DNA from: Trichomonas vaginalis G3
Taxonomy: Eukaryota; Parabasalia; Trichomonadida; Trichomonadidae
Assembly (NCBI RefSeq): GCF_026262505.1
Contig: NC_067206.1
Coordinates: 5,918,879-5,982,878 of the forward strand
Length of the DNA: 64,000 nt
Direction of reading: 5' to 3'
The translations under genes were made by a program, and so were the position numbers. The notes under the pieces are model-generated. The model searched no databases. It saw only the letters and a list, made by a program, of their open reading frames with translations, and was not told the origin of the DNA. This document shows positions 18,301 to 28,508 of the stretch, one piece after another; position 1 is the stretch's first letter, and each line of letters begins with the position of its first letter.

Positions 18301-21300
18301 TGATTTGACTAAGCCACGGAATGAATTAGATTTATCACCTCTTTTGAATTTCTCTTTGTAAATAGGAATAACTCTATCCCATAATCTCAGCTTTGCTTGC
18401 GTTTCTGGTTTGTTTATCGCTTGTATTTTTGTAGAATACAACTTCCAAATCGCATGTGCATTGTCCCATTCTCCAATCTGTATGTAAACTTCAATTAACT
18501 GCAAAACTGTTCTTGGTTTAACAATTTTTTCAGAGTACATTTCGTTCTGTTGTAGATAAAGAGCGAAAGCATCATAACCATATCTCAAACAAGCCCTTGC
18601 AATGTCTTGTGCAGGAATATTCATTGGAGGATCCATTTTCCTCATGAAGAAAATCAATTCCAATAATTCCTTGACAACGGATTCGTAATTTTCTTGTGCA
18701 ACTAAAATTGACAAAAATGTTTCAGAAATTTGTTTTCTTCCTTCACTCGAAATCTGTTTCCAACAGGTGTAGAAAGCTATTCTAAACAAAGCAAATGCCA
18801 ATGGCCTGTGATTAGAAGCCAATGTGGAACAAGCTCTGATACAAGGCGAAGGATTTCCTGAAATAGTTGTCAAGATAAACGAATGCAACCATTGTTCCAA
18901 ATGTATTCCATATCCTAAAGCAGGAGACATAACTCTTGCAATAATACTTTCTTCGAAGAAAATATATTGTTGCTGGTTATTGATTGTCCTGTTTTTACTT
19001 GGTAAACTTGCAGGAGATTTGATTGGCGAGAAATTGGAATATCCTTGTCCATGAGAAACAGCGTTAATTATATTCTTTAACTGTGGTGTTTCCAATCCTC
19101 TTATTTTAATCAAATCCAATAATAAATCAGCATTAATTAAAAATTGAATTCCTTGTGCTAATAACAAAGAATACAACAAATTCATGGCTGTATCAACAGT
19201 TTCTTGGTCATTCATCGTAAGACAGAATTCAAGAGCTCTCACAATTTGTCCTAGATCTTTAAAAACATCAACGGATCTGACCATTTTGTCAAAACATCTC
19301 AAAGCAGCAATTCTGACATTTTTGAAAGTTTGTTCGCAAACAATTGCATCTGAAACAGCCGAGATTATGAGGAAAGACAAGTCGTTTTGGTATTCGCAGA
19401 AGAGTTCGAATGCTTCTAGAACAGATATAGAAGTCTTTTCATTTGTGTATTTCTCCGAATCCAAACATTGAATCAACAAACAAATTGTGTTTGCTGATGA
19501 TTTAACGAAATGATCTTTCATGACTGTAGCGAAAGCAATGATTAAATCAATGCATTGCAAAGCAATCTTTTGATTAAACCTCTTGGAAATAATATCAAGA
19601 GATCTGTCCATGAAAGGTGAAGTGTTTTGTCCTGTTGAAAAAATCAATCTCGTATACAAAGGAATATAAACTTGTTCTAAATCACTGTCACTTGCTTTTT
19701 CTATGACATCTAATAATCTAGAAACAAATTTATCGAAATAAGGCAAAACACCCATCTTAGGATTACTCAATACATCAACCAACGCAAGTGCTGCATCATT
19801 ATGGAAATCTGACAAACTGTCATCTTTGAAAATATCCAACAAACTTGAAGACACAATTGCTGTTACACATTGTTCAGCAGTATTTTGTTGCATGAGCAAT
19901 GTATCATCAACACCACCTGTGTTATCTCTTGATGGATGATAGAACTGTCTACTCAAGTTGTCTTCAGCGAAATCAGGTGCTTCGTATGGTTTGATTTGCG
20001 GCCTTTGATGTACTTCTAAAATTCCTATCGCACCGATAACTTTCAAAACATTCATTCTCGCTTTTCTCGATCTTGTAACATTCAGGAATTTCGAACAAGC
20101 GCCAAGAATGACAGGAACCATTCCTCTTGTTATCATTGTCGATGCTGGTGGTGATAACAAAACAAAAAGTAATTTCAAACAGCTTAGAACTAATCTTCTG
20201 TTTTCTGTGACTCGTAAATAGTCGCAAAGAGCAGGAATGACACTTTCCACGTGTTTTGACATTGAATTTGCGTCAACAGGGGCAACAAGGACCAATGACT
20301 CGCAAAGAACACTGAAGAGTTCATCAGCAGCTGATACTTCAAGGAAATTGTTAAGTTTGGACCGTTCTTCGTCTTGTATAATATGTCTTGAACAGATATC
20401 AATGATTGTAGGGGCATAAATCTTTATGGTCATTCCTATGGCCTTGATAAGCTGTGGCATGGTCCGAACAATCTTGACTCTCGTACGAATACTCGGTACA
20501 TTGTCTAATGTGAAGAAATAATTGAGAATTCGATCACGAGTTATCTGGGAGATCAATAGAGGATTGATCGATGATATCTTTGCAATCAAATCGAAGGCTT
20601 TGCTGCGAACAATTGCCGAATCATCTGATGTAAATATGTTTAAGTACTTGATATACTCAGGACTTGCAAGTTCTTTCGATGCATGCGAGACAAGAACTTC
20701 GAGAATGGCGTTCCTGACTGCAGTTGATCGATCAAATATTGCAAGTTGAAATAATTTCTTGATTACTGAGCCACTTAATGACTCACAGCTTGTGGTAAGG
20801 TGATACATGGCTTTGGGGATCATGGATGTGTACTCTTCTGAGTGTTCTGTGATCTTATCGGTAATGAGACACAAAAATGTCTCGTGGTCGATCAATGCTT
20901 CGCTTGGCATCCTGGATATGACATCAAGAGCTACAAGAGCGGATTTCGTCTTCGTGTTCTGCAATTCTGTCAATAATCTGTTGCATAATGGAACTTTGAA
21001 CTCTTTTGTGTTGATGATCGCGTAGTTTATGTAGAAATTACCAACTTCGGGGGTTAATGGCGAGTTAAGAGTGTCATCTACTAATTTTTCTGAAATTGGT
21101 AAGGCTTTGGTACCGTAAGCTTGGAATAAGGCTGCGTAAATGATTGCAGTGCTGTTAATATCAATAGTATTATCGTCTATCTGCTTTTTGAATTCATCTA
21201 ATTTATTTTCGTAAATTTCAGGGCATTGGCATATAATTATTTCTAAAGCTTTCGCGATATCACGTGGGAACTCGTTGTATATAAGAGGCATGAACGTAAG

Positions 21301-22179
21301 AATATAAGGAGCGACATTATTGATAAATTGATTTTTGTCAATGAAAACGAAGTACGTGAGAGTGACGAATTCAGCGCATTTAACCAAAAGCTGTGAATGG
21401 GCGCAAGCATCTTTGATCATTTTGAAGTAATAATGAAAGTTTTGTAGATAAAAATCGGGATTTGCGCGAACTAATTGAGTCATTATAGTCAATGCTGAGT
21501 AGATTTTGTTTGGAGACTCTAATGATAGTAATCTCGAGCATATAATTGTGAAGAAATTCATATTTGATTCTAACTCGCTTCGGCCATATCTAATAGAAGC
21601 TCTTGTAAACATGAATATAGCATCTGATGTCGCTCTGACTAGTTGTGCTGACGGATGTGAGACTAAAACCCAAATCAAAGGTTGAATTTGAAGAAAATTA
21701 GTAACAATATCACTGCCATCATTGGCTGACATAGCACTAAGCATATGAACTGCTGCTAAATGTCGTGATCGCCGGCCTGTAGCACGTATCCAGCCAACTA
21801 CTCTATCAAATAAATGGGAAACGTAGCGAGATTGCTCAATATTTGGATGATGAATTAACCTACCAGCTACCCAACTTGTAAAAAGAACATATTCGGTATC
21901 TACTTGCGGTATAATTCGATCGAATATCATTGAAAGTTTGGGAAAATCCGGAAAACCAAAGCTGTGTAAACTGAGAATACCAATAGCAGTTCGCATAGAA
22001 TCTTCAACTATTGGCTCTTTGGATAAATTTGAGAGAATTTCAAAAAAATCATCTATATATTTGTTAAAATTGTTATTTGATACCCTTTCCATCTCCAGAA
22101 AAAAGGATAGATAAAACTTTTCATAAGTTTTCTTCATATACTCAAATCTGTTTGGAATTGGTAGGGTAGGAAGATTCAT
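15382..22179 (-). CDS. TOR: TOR (target of rapamycin) phosphatidylinositol-kinase-related protein kinase
   Basis: 2265 aa in one frame. Order: HEAT-type helical repeats (about 1-1080), FAT domain (about 1120-1740), FRB region (about 1759-1850), kinase domain from HFQLAVPGTY (1876) with Lys in YLVKGHEDLR, catalytic loop GLGDRHPSN (2075) and HIDFGD (2095), and a C-terminal FATC ending KMYSGWCPFW. GWCPFW and the HEDLR/DERIMQ block are diagnostic of TOR rather than ATM, ATR or SMG1. TOR couples nutrient state to growth in TORC1/TORC2 with Lst8 and Raptor/Rictor. The FRB is divergent: the position matching human Ser2035 appears to be Phe (residue 1779). Slightly shorter than yeast or human TOR. 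Intronless. Confidence 0.95.
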   Translation of the reverse strand: MNLPTLPIPNRFEYMKKTYEKFYLSFFLEMERVSNNNFNKYIDDFFEILSNLSKEPIVEDSMRTAIGILSLHSFGFPDFPKLSMIFDRIIPQVDTEYVLFTSWVAGRLIHHPNIEQSRYVSHLFDRVVGWIRATGRRSRHLAAVHMLSAMSANDGSDIVTNFLQIQPLIWVLVSHPSAQLVRATSDAIFMFTRASIRYGRSELESNMNFFTIICSRLLSLESPNKIYSALTIMTQLVRANPDFYLQNFHYYFKMIKDACAHSQLLVKCAEFVTLTYFVFIDKNQFINNVAPYILTFMPLIYNEFPRDIAKALEIIICQCPEIYENKLDEFKKQIDDNTIDINSTAIIYAALFQAYGTKALPISEKLVDDTLNSPLTPEVGNFYINYAIINTKEFKVPLCNRLLTELQNTKTKSALVALDVISRMPSEALIDHETFLCLITDKITEHSEEYTSMIPKAMYHLTTSCESLSGSVIKKLFQLAIFDRSTAVRNAILEVLVSHASKELASPEYIKYLNIFTSDDSAIVRSKAFDLIAKISSINPLLISQITRDRILNYFFTLDNVPSIRTRVKIVRTMPQLIKAIGMTIKIYAPTIIDICSRHIIQDEERSKLNNFLEVSAADELFSVLCESLVLVAPVDANSMSKHVESVIPALCDYLRVTENRRLVLSCLKLLFVLLSPPASTMITRGMVPVILGACSKFLNVTRSRKARMNVLKVIGAIGILEVHQRPQIKPYEAPDFAEDNLSRQFYHPSRDNTGGVDDTLLMQQNTAEQCVTAIVSSSLLDIFKDDSLSDFHNDAALALVDVLSNPKMGVLPYFDKFVSRLLDVIEKASDSDLEQVYIPLYTRLIFSTGQNTSPFMDRSLDIISKRFNQKIALQCIDLIIAFATVMKDHFVKSSANTICLLIQCLDSEKYTNEKTSISVLEAFELFCEYQNDLSFLIISAVSDAIVCEQTFKNVRIAALRCFDKMVRSVDVFKDLGQIVRALEFCLTMNDQETVDTAMNLLYSLLLAQGIQFLINADLLLDLIKIRGLETPQLKNIINAVSHGQGYSNFSPIKSPASLPSKNRTINNQQQYIFFEESIIARVMSPALGYGIHLEQWLHSFILTTISGNPSPCIRACSTLASNHRPLAFALFRIAFYTCWKQISSEGRKQISETFLSILVAQENYESVVKELLELIFFMRKMDPPMNIPAQDIARACLRYGYDAFALYLQQNEMYSEKIVKPRTVLQLIEVYIQIGEWDNAHAIWKLYSTKIQAINKPETQAKLRLWDRVIPIYKEKFKRGDKSNSFRGLVKSLASMARWPELAELMPTFKTMQLADQRTTAPYFANAMMHLRRWDELDDALQPAPEDSMRCFSLKAISALHMKKYDIVDRIIDNAFSLLASRPITLWADNQQIHTDTMLVAQQLVEILEMKNWQLNEEMRPSIEEVWQERLTMAPRDFELWLKILGNRAAITGVHYDSYIDFFQLRSVTMDTKIHMNAFNAIFSEFTEDSDDALPQICHAVTQWSMGNRKEAIDKIKSLSDTVEGDLADRCHMLYASWLIETGESLNEFKEAYKQLQMMPAVSDCLLGNLKKSHRKVSNTTALFLPKAIVNAMKEDSINVNVLRMWSDVNTQLIELDPPNLPHYVTNAIDALSQCCTISPSFTDVVQLLNLFFDHANEGDIFEHTTNNCLNRLQPKLLLQASPQLLVQLSHPVPEVAQFVHDTVFNLLHEHYHELIFSVIVMKFSKDAGRSKAAFGLFDEFKKMNPSAHDEVFTIRKCLLRAAVTWYEKVIQRITDAFDHYALQQFDLMVDTLRSIVQMVKAPKCALHDQFKESYQVNIQALERILKVFSPHNQGQMNQLTLWCKSMQASLTEDIKKVRIIQLSSISKPLAEKTHFQLAVPGTYKPGKPIIRIQYFVGQFSVYMSKQQPKDVVIRGEDGNFYQYLVKGHEDLRLDERIMQFFRLINNFLKRETCFGAQVIQTMSVIPLSITNGLVQWVTGTDTLRSVVEQYRRLMNRDPIQEYLLTESLSYVSFDYMMPIQKYHVISKVMNIVPDTDIANFFYLKANTAEQWHKRTVTFSISAALTSMVGYVFGLGDRHPSNLLIDRFTGKLIHIDFGDCFERAAKRKFLPEVVPFRLTRMMCKAMGVTGPDGTFRDAFVNTSRVLRENKRILIMVLAIFVHEPLVDPKEHRSGSSNTKTDQMSFVGMTEVTGSVIDKGRVLLAEPRDKTTNTEMRARVNQKLSGTDFNENEALSVEDQATKLIKIATDPYNLAKMYSGWCPFW

Positions 22180-23064
22180 CTACCCAAAAAATTACTCTAA
22201 AAAAATTTTTTTTCAGAGGATATATGTTCAATATTTGTTTAAAAACCGATTATTTATATCGGGTTTCAAAATTTCATGCATAAAATCCATATTCAGACTA
22301 AATACATGAATAATGGCTAATTTATGAAACAATTTTGAATTAATTTCAAAGAGGGCGACGGAAATATAATTTGATGTTTTTCCATGCAAAACTAGTTTCC
22401 AAAGCATTTTTATGAACTAAAGTAATATTTGCCCTTGAGTCAAAATAAAATTTACATGTCAAAATGATCCGTATATATTTGCCATATTTAAATCGACCGA
22501 ATATCATTCAGTGACTAATTTCAAGACAATAAACCACATAAAGTACCAATTGTTACAAGAAATGGCTTAAATCATGACATTTAGCATTACTTTAAACATG
22601 ATTCTGATTTGCTTTAAACAAATTTAATGTCTAGTCACTCATTTTACATTAACAATTTATTGAATAAACTATGTACTTGAGGTGTACACAATACAAATGC
22701 TTCTTTATTAATGGAATTATTTCATATTTTTCTTTTTATATAAATTCACTTTGATAATTCGATAACCATCCTTATTTTAACCATATAAATTCGTTATCTT
22801 CACATAAGTCAAGAATAATTTGACTCGATCATTATTGTTCATTCATTTTAAGGAAACTAAACATATAATGCTAAAAAATATACACAATAAGTTGTGACTA
22901 GCAATGAAATTCAGGAATTACATAATGTACATATGATTTTATCATTTCAATTTATATCTGAACTTGAAATTGCATTTAGGAAAGATGAATTAAAAACTAT
23001 ATGAGGAATACTAAATATTCCAAAAAATTAGACTGGTTCCAATATGTTAAATTCAAAAAATCAT
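22180..23064. other. Intergenic spacer, nothing recognised
   Basis: 885 bp of AT-rich sequence upstream of TOR and downstream of the RIIa gene. No TIR, RNA fold or reading frame stands out. A clear Inr for TOR was not found in the 60 nt before its ATG. Confidence 0.5.
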
Positions 23065-23736
23065 TTATTCTTCCTTAGCAAAAATCTTTTGGTAAGTTTC
23101 ATAATCAACAAATTCTCCAGTGGCGCCATCCTTGAGTTTCTGTAAGTTTTCAGCAGGAATTGTTGGATCTTTGGAAGCTAAGAAACTGAAAACGTTGATA
23201 AGATCCTTTGTAGGTATCTTTGACTGACCCTGATCATCTTTGAAGATCTGGAATAAATTAGAGATAGTCTTATCGAAGTTAGATGAAACTAATGCAGCAG
23301 CAATTCCCATAAAAACGTATAAATCAATAACTTCCTGATCAGCGAAACCTAAACGAAGAATGTTAGCTAAGACATCTGGAGAAAGAGCTTGATCTTCACA
23401 TGCTTGCTGGTAATCAGCGCGCTTTAATTCGTTTTGTGTTTTGAGAACTTGTGAAAGTTGTTCTTGAAGACCATGAAGATCATCTAATGTAACACGATAG
23501 CCAGCAGATGAAGCTGGTGGATCATCAAGACGATCCTTGAAATATTGAACCGAAAAGGCAATAATATCTTCAGGATTTTTGCGAATTATTTCTTTTGAAT
23601 AAGCCTTTAATATCGGGGGCATATCCGGAGGAATCTGGATTTGCTCCGCGCAGTACATATTATTCGACAGCATCTCTAATAACGGACATACGAATATTGT
23701 AAACTTTTGCATCAGGAAGTTACGTTTTTTTATCAT
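23065..23736 (-). CDS. RIIa-domain protein with C-terminal EF-hand-like part, likely flagellar
   Basis: 223 aa. Residues about 30-72 match the RIIa dimerisation-docking fold: IPPDMPPILKAYSKEIIRKN followed by PEDIIAFSVQYFKDRL, as in PKA RII, ropporin and radial-spoke proteins. The rest is helical with an EF-hand-like region (LFQIFKDDQGQSKIPTKDLI) in which the Ca-binding loop is only partly conserved. Radial-spoke RSP7/RSP11 and EFCAB-type proteins combine these domains, so an axonemal or AKAP-docking role is likely. The annotated ATG at 23736 adds a hydrophobic stretch (FTIFVCPLLEML) before the domain; an internal Met near residue 22 or 27 may be the true start. Confidence 0.65.
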   Translation of the reverse strand: MIKKRNFLMQKFTIFVCPLLEMLSNNMYCAEQIQIPPDMPPILKAYSKEIIRKNPEDIIAFSVQYFKDRLDDPPASSAGYRVTLDDLHGLQEQLSQVLKTQNELKRADYQQACEDQALSPDVLANILRLGFADQEVIDLYVFMGIAAALVSSNFDKTISNLFQIFKDDQGQSKIPTKDLINVFSFLASKDPTIPAENLQKLKDGATGEFVDYETYQKIFAKEE

Positions 23737-24447
23737 ATGAACTATTTATCATCGACCATTATTCAGAGGTTTACTATCCCTGCCTAAAGATATATAGCAT
23801 TTAACAAATAAAGGATTGAGTTATTTAAGATGATCCCAATACAGGGTTTAATCATTCATATTTAGATAAAATAATACTCACCCATAATACTGTTCGCACA
23901 ATTAATACCTTATCCTTAAAGTAATTGCATACTTCTAATCAATATTTAATTGAGGTGGGATAATGATGGACAAATTGATTTATTTGAGAGATTTCCACAC
24001 ACAATGAATGAATTTTTAATGTATGATGCGTAATATGAGCCAAGCTTGATATAATCAAAGAATGTATAATTTGAATTTTGCTAAATTAATAAAAATACAG
24101 AATTTGAAGGATGCTTTTACATCAGCTTTTCCAAATGTGGCTGTGTGACGCATATTTATGTATTCTATGAATGTGATTCATAGATCAAATAGAAAAAGAG
24201 GAACATGCTCTGTGATTCAAGCTCACACTCACAAATGAGATTAAATTAAAAAATGTCTTTGCGAAGTTTCGAAAGATAAAAGATTCTTATGTAATATGTA
24301 TTCACAGGAATACATTAACGAAAATATGAGAGTATAATGATTGAACACAATTCAAATGAATCAAGAAACTAATGTACAAGTGATAAATCGCTTGAAAATA
24401 GTTGTGTTTCGTTCATTCAGTGATTTTGTCTCAAGATTTTAGTCCTA
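23737..24447. other. Intergenic spacer, nothing recognised
   Basis: About 710 bp between the divergent RIIa and Utp11 genes. It is AT-rich with no hairpin, repeat or reading frame worth naming. Confidence 0.5.
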
Positions 24448-24457
24448 AAAGTGACAA
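24448..24457. promoter_or_regulatory. Inverted Inr-like motif abutting the Utp11 start codon
   Basis: AAAAGTGACA stands immediately before the Utp11 ATG (one extra A-A between). The Inr orientation TGTCACTTTT is on the minus strand, where no gene follows beyond a 15-codon frame. The same inverted placement is seen before the PPP1R42-like gene. Confidence 0.4.
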
Positions 24458-25108
24458 ATGAATAGCAGTAAGTGGAAATCTCCATTTCAGCGCAAGAAAC
24501 GCGAGAGGCAGCAACCAGCAGCACGTGCACATCTCGGCATCCTTGAGAAAAAGAAAGATTATATTGAGCGTGCAAAAATTTATCACAAACACGAGAAAGA
24601 AATCGATGATTTAAGAAGAGCAGCTGAACTTCGCAATCCAAATGAATTCTATTATTCTATGATCGGAGATATGAAAGAGAAACCAGTTGAATACAAGTCA
24701 AAGCCACGTGAAGATTTTACAAAGGAACAAAGACTTCTTTTAGAAACTAGAGATATTAACTACATTATTGCAAAGATGCAGACACAGAAGAACAAACTCG
24801 AAAAATTAAAAATCAGACTCCCAATTAAAACACAAGGATCAACTAAAATTTATTCTTCTGTCGAAGAAGCTATTAAAGCAACAAAGGGCAAGGAAGTTGA
24901 AGAAGAAAATCCTGAGGAAGAAGATACACCAGATGTTAAGCAGCTTAAGGAAGAAATTGAAAATAGAGAATTCATTTTACAGAAATTGCAAGAAGTTTAT
25001 GATGAGATGAAACTTCAAGCTGATACTAAGAACGATGAAAACTATGATACTTATGAAGATGATGACGGAAACGTTCATCACGTTTGGAAACCAATTAGAA
25101 AGCGGTAA
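24458..25108 (+). CDS. UTP11: Utp11, U3 snoRNA-associated small-subunit processome protein
   Basis: 216 aa. The N-terminus matches the Utp11 signature closely: a basic start (SPFQRKKRERQQP), HLGILEKKKDYIERAKIYHK, and LRNPNEFYYSMI, which correspond to the conserved GLLEKKKDY and NPDEFYFKM blocks. The C-terminal half is charged coiled coil (LKEEIENREFILQKLQEVYD). Utp11 joins the 90S pre-ribosome and is needed for 18S rRNA maturation in the nucleolus. Length is near the usual 230-250 aa. The MNSSKWKS start aligns with the family N-terminus, supporting this ATG. Confidence 0.92.
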   Translation: MNSSKWKSPFQRKKRERQQPAARAHLGILEKKKDYIERAKIYHKHEKEIDDLRRAAELRNPNEFYYSMIGDMKEKPVEYKSKPREDFTKEQRLLLETRDINYIIAKMQTQKNKLEKLKIRLPIKTQGSTKIYSSVEEAIKATKGKEVEEENPEEEDTPDVKQLKEEIENREFILQKLQEVYDEMKLQADTKNDENYDTYEDDDGNVHHVWKPIRKR

Positions 25109-25378
25109 TTACTATATTTTAAATCTACATGTGATTTGATTTCTATAGAGTTATAAATATTTGATAGAGCTTATTCATTATTAAATATTTTTTTTTATTT
25201 ATGCCGAATTTAACAAATTCTTTAAGCAAAATGCATAAATTTTATGTCCAAAGTCCCTTAAAAACCAATCCCATTATTCACCTTTATTAACAAAACATTT
25301 TTTTCCCTCAGAGAACTGAGAAACTTTTGTTATTTGACAAAAGTTTACAAATTGTAAAGTTAGGTTTTTATTTATAAA

Positions 25379-26149
25379 ATGTCAAAGCTTTGGCATGAAG
25401 TAAAGAAAGGAACATCAATTGCTACACAATACGTTAAGGAAAAAACAGGTGTTAGCAAGTCTGAAGTAAATCCACTGTTCGAAAGCGCTTGCGAAAAGTA
25501 TCAAGTTTTAAATGAACAATTTACAACATTCAAATCAGATTTAGATGTGATATTGGATTCCGCACAAAAGGCTTCTAAGTCTGGCGCTGAAATGACCAAG
25601 TATCTTCAACAAGCTGACAAAGCTAATGGATCAAGTTCTCAATCTGTTGTTGTTCCAGTCTGCAATTTCTTCGAGAACAACGAAAAAGTTATTAAAGAGC
25701 AGTTTAACGATACTGTTGAGAAAGACGTCATGGCAAACTTCAAAGAAGTCCTTAAAACGATGGATCACTTGGGCGAGCTTAAGAGCAAGAGAAATAAAAC
25801 AGCTTTGTACGTAGGATCACTTAAAAACGATACAGAGAAGTACGCAAAGAACGGCGACTCCGAAAAACTTACAAAAGCAAAGATTGAGTACGAACAACAG
25901 CTTGATACACTTAATCATCAAACTGAGGAATTTATTAATACCGTAGGACAGCTCTGGCAGACTAAAGCTTCAATTTTAGAGACAGCAATTCAAGAATTCT
26001 TCTCAATCACTTACGGACTTTCACGCCAACTTTACGGCAACGTCCAAACAATGGAAGCAAACATCAACTCATCCTACGCTTCAAATACAGCAGAAAATCC
26101 TTATGCTGCTGTTGGATACTCTGTTCCACCTTATGCTCCTCCACAGTAA
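25379..26149 (+). CDS. BAR-domain (amphiphysin-type) membrane-curvature protein
   Basis: 256 aa: an N-terminal amphipathic helix-like stretch (MSKLWHEVKKGTSIATQYVK), then a long helical coiled-coil bundle typical of N-BAR proteins (FESACEKYQVLNEQFTTFKS, LKSKRNKTALYVGSLKNDTE, a third helix ending LWQTKASILETAIQEFFSI), and a short Pro/Tyr tail (NPYAAVGYSVPPYAPP). There is no SH3 domain. Such proteins dimerise and bind curved membranes during endocytosis or vesicle traffic. The tail resembles short motifs that bind EH or WW domains, which is inference. Confidence 0.75.
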   Translation: MSKLWHEVKKGTSIATQYVKEKTGVSKSEVNPLFESACEKYQVLNEQFTTFKSDLDVILDSAQKASKSGAEMTKYLQQADKANGSSSQSVVVPVCNFFENNEKVIKEQFNDTVEKDVMANFKEVLKTMDHLGELKSKRNKTALYVGSLKNDTEKYAKNGDSEKLTKAKIEYEQQLDTLNHQTEEFINTVGQLWQTKASILETAIQEFFSITYGLSRQLYGNVQTMEANINSSYASNTAENPYAAVGYSVPPYAPPQ

Positions 26150-26850
26150 GTTATAATATTGAATTTCTTCATGTAGGTTGATACTTGTATATCAATGTTA
26201 ATAAAAAAATTTTATCAACAATTTTTATTTTTTCAATTTTTTTTGGAATTCAAAGGTGAATTTTATTCAAAATGAAGCAGACATCATTAATATGCATGGC
26301 AATATATTCAGTTCTTTATAATCACTTCCTTAAAATTATGCTTTTTAAGTAGAAATTGCATTCAAATCACACCCTCACAATGAATATTTATCGATACTTT
26401 AGTAATAAATACACTTATGAAGGATGTTTATATCAAAATGCATAGAAAACAGTTGAATTTTCTCTCTAGATAAAGATCAATATAATTAAATTTCAAATGA
26501 TACAAATTTACCATATAAAAATCAGTAAATTATAACTAACATATAATCTTTATTCTTATGTAATGGTATGGCTTTTGGCTCTAAATCCAAAAGTGAAAAT
26601 TTATTAAAATGGGACTGACAAAATGACCTTTTGTATTTATCAAACGAATTTTCTTACATTTAGAGGTATAGAATTGAAATTTCCGAATTCAATATAACAC
26701 GTAGCAGAGGAATTTTTGAATACAAATGAGGAAACTTTTGAAATAGAATTTGCTCTATATCAGATGAGCTCCACACTGGTGAAAATTGGGGTGATTTTAC
26801 CAACGATTTCTCAAAAATTAGATTCTTATTAAACTCCTTTTTTTTATTTA
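26150..26850. other. Intergenic spacer, nothing recognised
   Basis: About 700 bp of AT-rich DNA between the BAR gene and the TIR element at 26851. No gene or structured region seen. Confidence 0.45.
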
Positions 26851-28108
26851 GGTACCCTATTCAATTTCTATCGTCACCATATGGAGAGGTCAGGCCCATA
26901 TCATAAAACATTAAGTTTGGACTTACTAAGACATGTAAGAATTACCTTGCTTGTATAGGGGCATTAAATACTTTTAGATGCTAAAATCTTCAAAATTAAT
27001 TTAATTTGATATTCAAAATATGCACGAAAACGTAAATAAATACGGATCTAGCTCTCACATATCTCTATTTTAAGCATTGATAAGTATTTCTACATTCTAT
27101 TTTAAAAAAATATTCAAATTTCACAATATTCTTTTCATTGATAATCTACATATTAACGAGAATGATATAACTTTTCATGTGTTTAGAAGTTCTTAGCTTT
27201 AGTACTGTATTGTTGAAAAAATTATTGAAGACATTTTTCTTTTTGAGAAATTAATGCAATAACCAAAGAGGAATTGCATATGCTGCGCACTAAAATTATA
27301 GAAATGTCTCTAATTAGACACAAATAGAGATATTCGGAAATAAAAATTTGAAATTTTGATCAAAAACGCTATTTTCTAATCATTTTTATTTTAACTATAT
27401 ATAAAGTATCTTTTTCTATAATTTATACTTGATGGTTTAAAAGACGTTTAGACTCAAAATTTTACTGCATTTCATGTGGTAACTATGCTTTATCACTAAC
27501 TACCTCCTTGTTTCAACCCTGAACAATATATTATACCTCCCAATGCAGGTATTACTCCAACAAAATTAGCAATTTGGCTATTGTCTAAAATTTTCTCAAA
27601 GAAAGAGGAGTAAAGTCCCATTTTTAGATTTCGAGCTATATTAGAATGCAACTTAGACAAAAGGTTACAGTTTCAATACACATATTCAAAAAATTTGCAT
27701 TCGAAATTTAAGATAAAGTACAATTTCCAAAAAAGAGTATCGAATCAGTGCACAAATATGCATTTACATGCTTACACTAGCTTGCACTAGTATTAATAAT
27801 TTTGAAATTAATTTTCAAATTATTCCCATACCTTTTGCAAAATTATTATGCTTATGATTCTAAGCATAGTTAAGCGATCTCGAATTTGAATTGCTAAGAA
27901 AAAATAATTAGTAAAAAATTTGTCTATGCATTCTGTATGATGCTACTAACTATATTAGCAGCATACCTAAAATCTTTTCAATATTTTTGAGGGAATTTGA
28001 ATGGTACCGGTTGAGAGCTTTTTTAATTAAGGTACTATTTCGATAGAATTTGAATAGTACCCCTTCAATTTTGTGAGGGACCCCCTTTCATTTTTTGAAT
28101 AGGGTACC
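26851..28108. mobile_element. TTAA-flanked TIR element, 1.26 kb, non-autonomous
   Basis: GGTACCCTATTCAA at 26851 is matched by its inverse ending at 28108. The right end is followed by TTAA (28109-28112); the left is preceded by TTTA, a near match. Inside the right end a second inverted repeat occurs (GGTACTATT at about 28031 with AATAGTACC near 28060) next to TTAATTAA, and a GGTACC site near 28002, suggesting nested or repeated ends. No reading frame inside is credible. It looks like a deletion derivative or MITE. Confidence 0.55.
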
Positions 28109-28508
28109 TTAAATGAAAAAAGGACCTTACCTTCAATTTTCTGAGTTAACCAAAATGTTTTATGTGTATTAAGAGGATATTAGATAAACATGTAATATCT
28201 ACGCTTAATATACAAACTTAAGTTTTGATGATTTTCTTGAAATTAAGAATTTAGGTTTGAAATTTTCATGTATCATCACGGCTGTATGCATATAAACAGA
28301 TGTAGAGTAATATGGCTATCAAAAATAACCCAGTTTTATTGAAAAATACCGGGGCTACAAGTTAAATTTATGCTACGGAGTTATTTTTCCGACGTTATAG
28401 AAGTCATTTTCATTACCCTCCATTTCTTAAAAAATGGCAATAAGATATTAATTTATTCAGAAAAATCAATAAAATTTATTTTAATTTGATAATTATTGTT
28501 TTTTGAGA
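28109..28508. other. Spacer downstream of the 614-aa gene
   Basis: 400 bp of AT-rich sequence. No gene recognised. Confidence 0.4.

Noticed and set aside
15539-21025. Many short plus-strand frames opposite TOR
   Set aside because: Antisense shadows of a long conserved gene; no family features.
23690-23700. GTATGT inside the RIIa gene as a possible splice donor
   Set aside because: No ACTAACACACAG-type acceptor downstream and the frame stays open without splicing.
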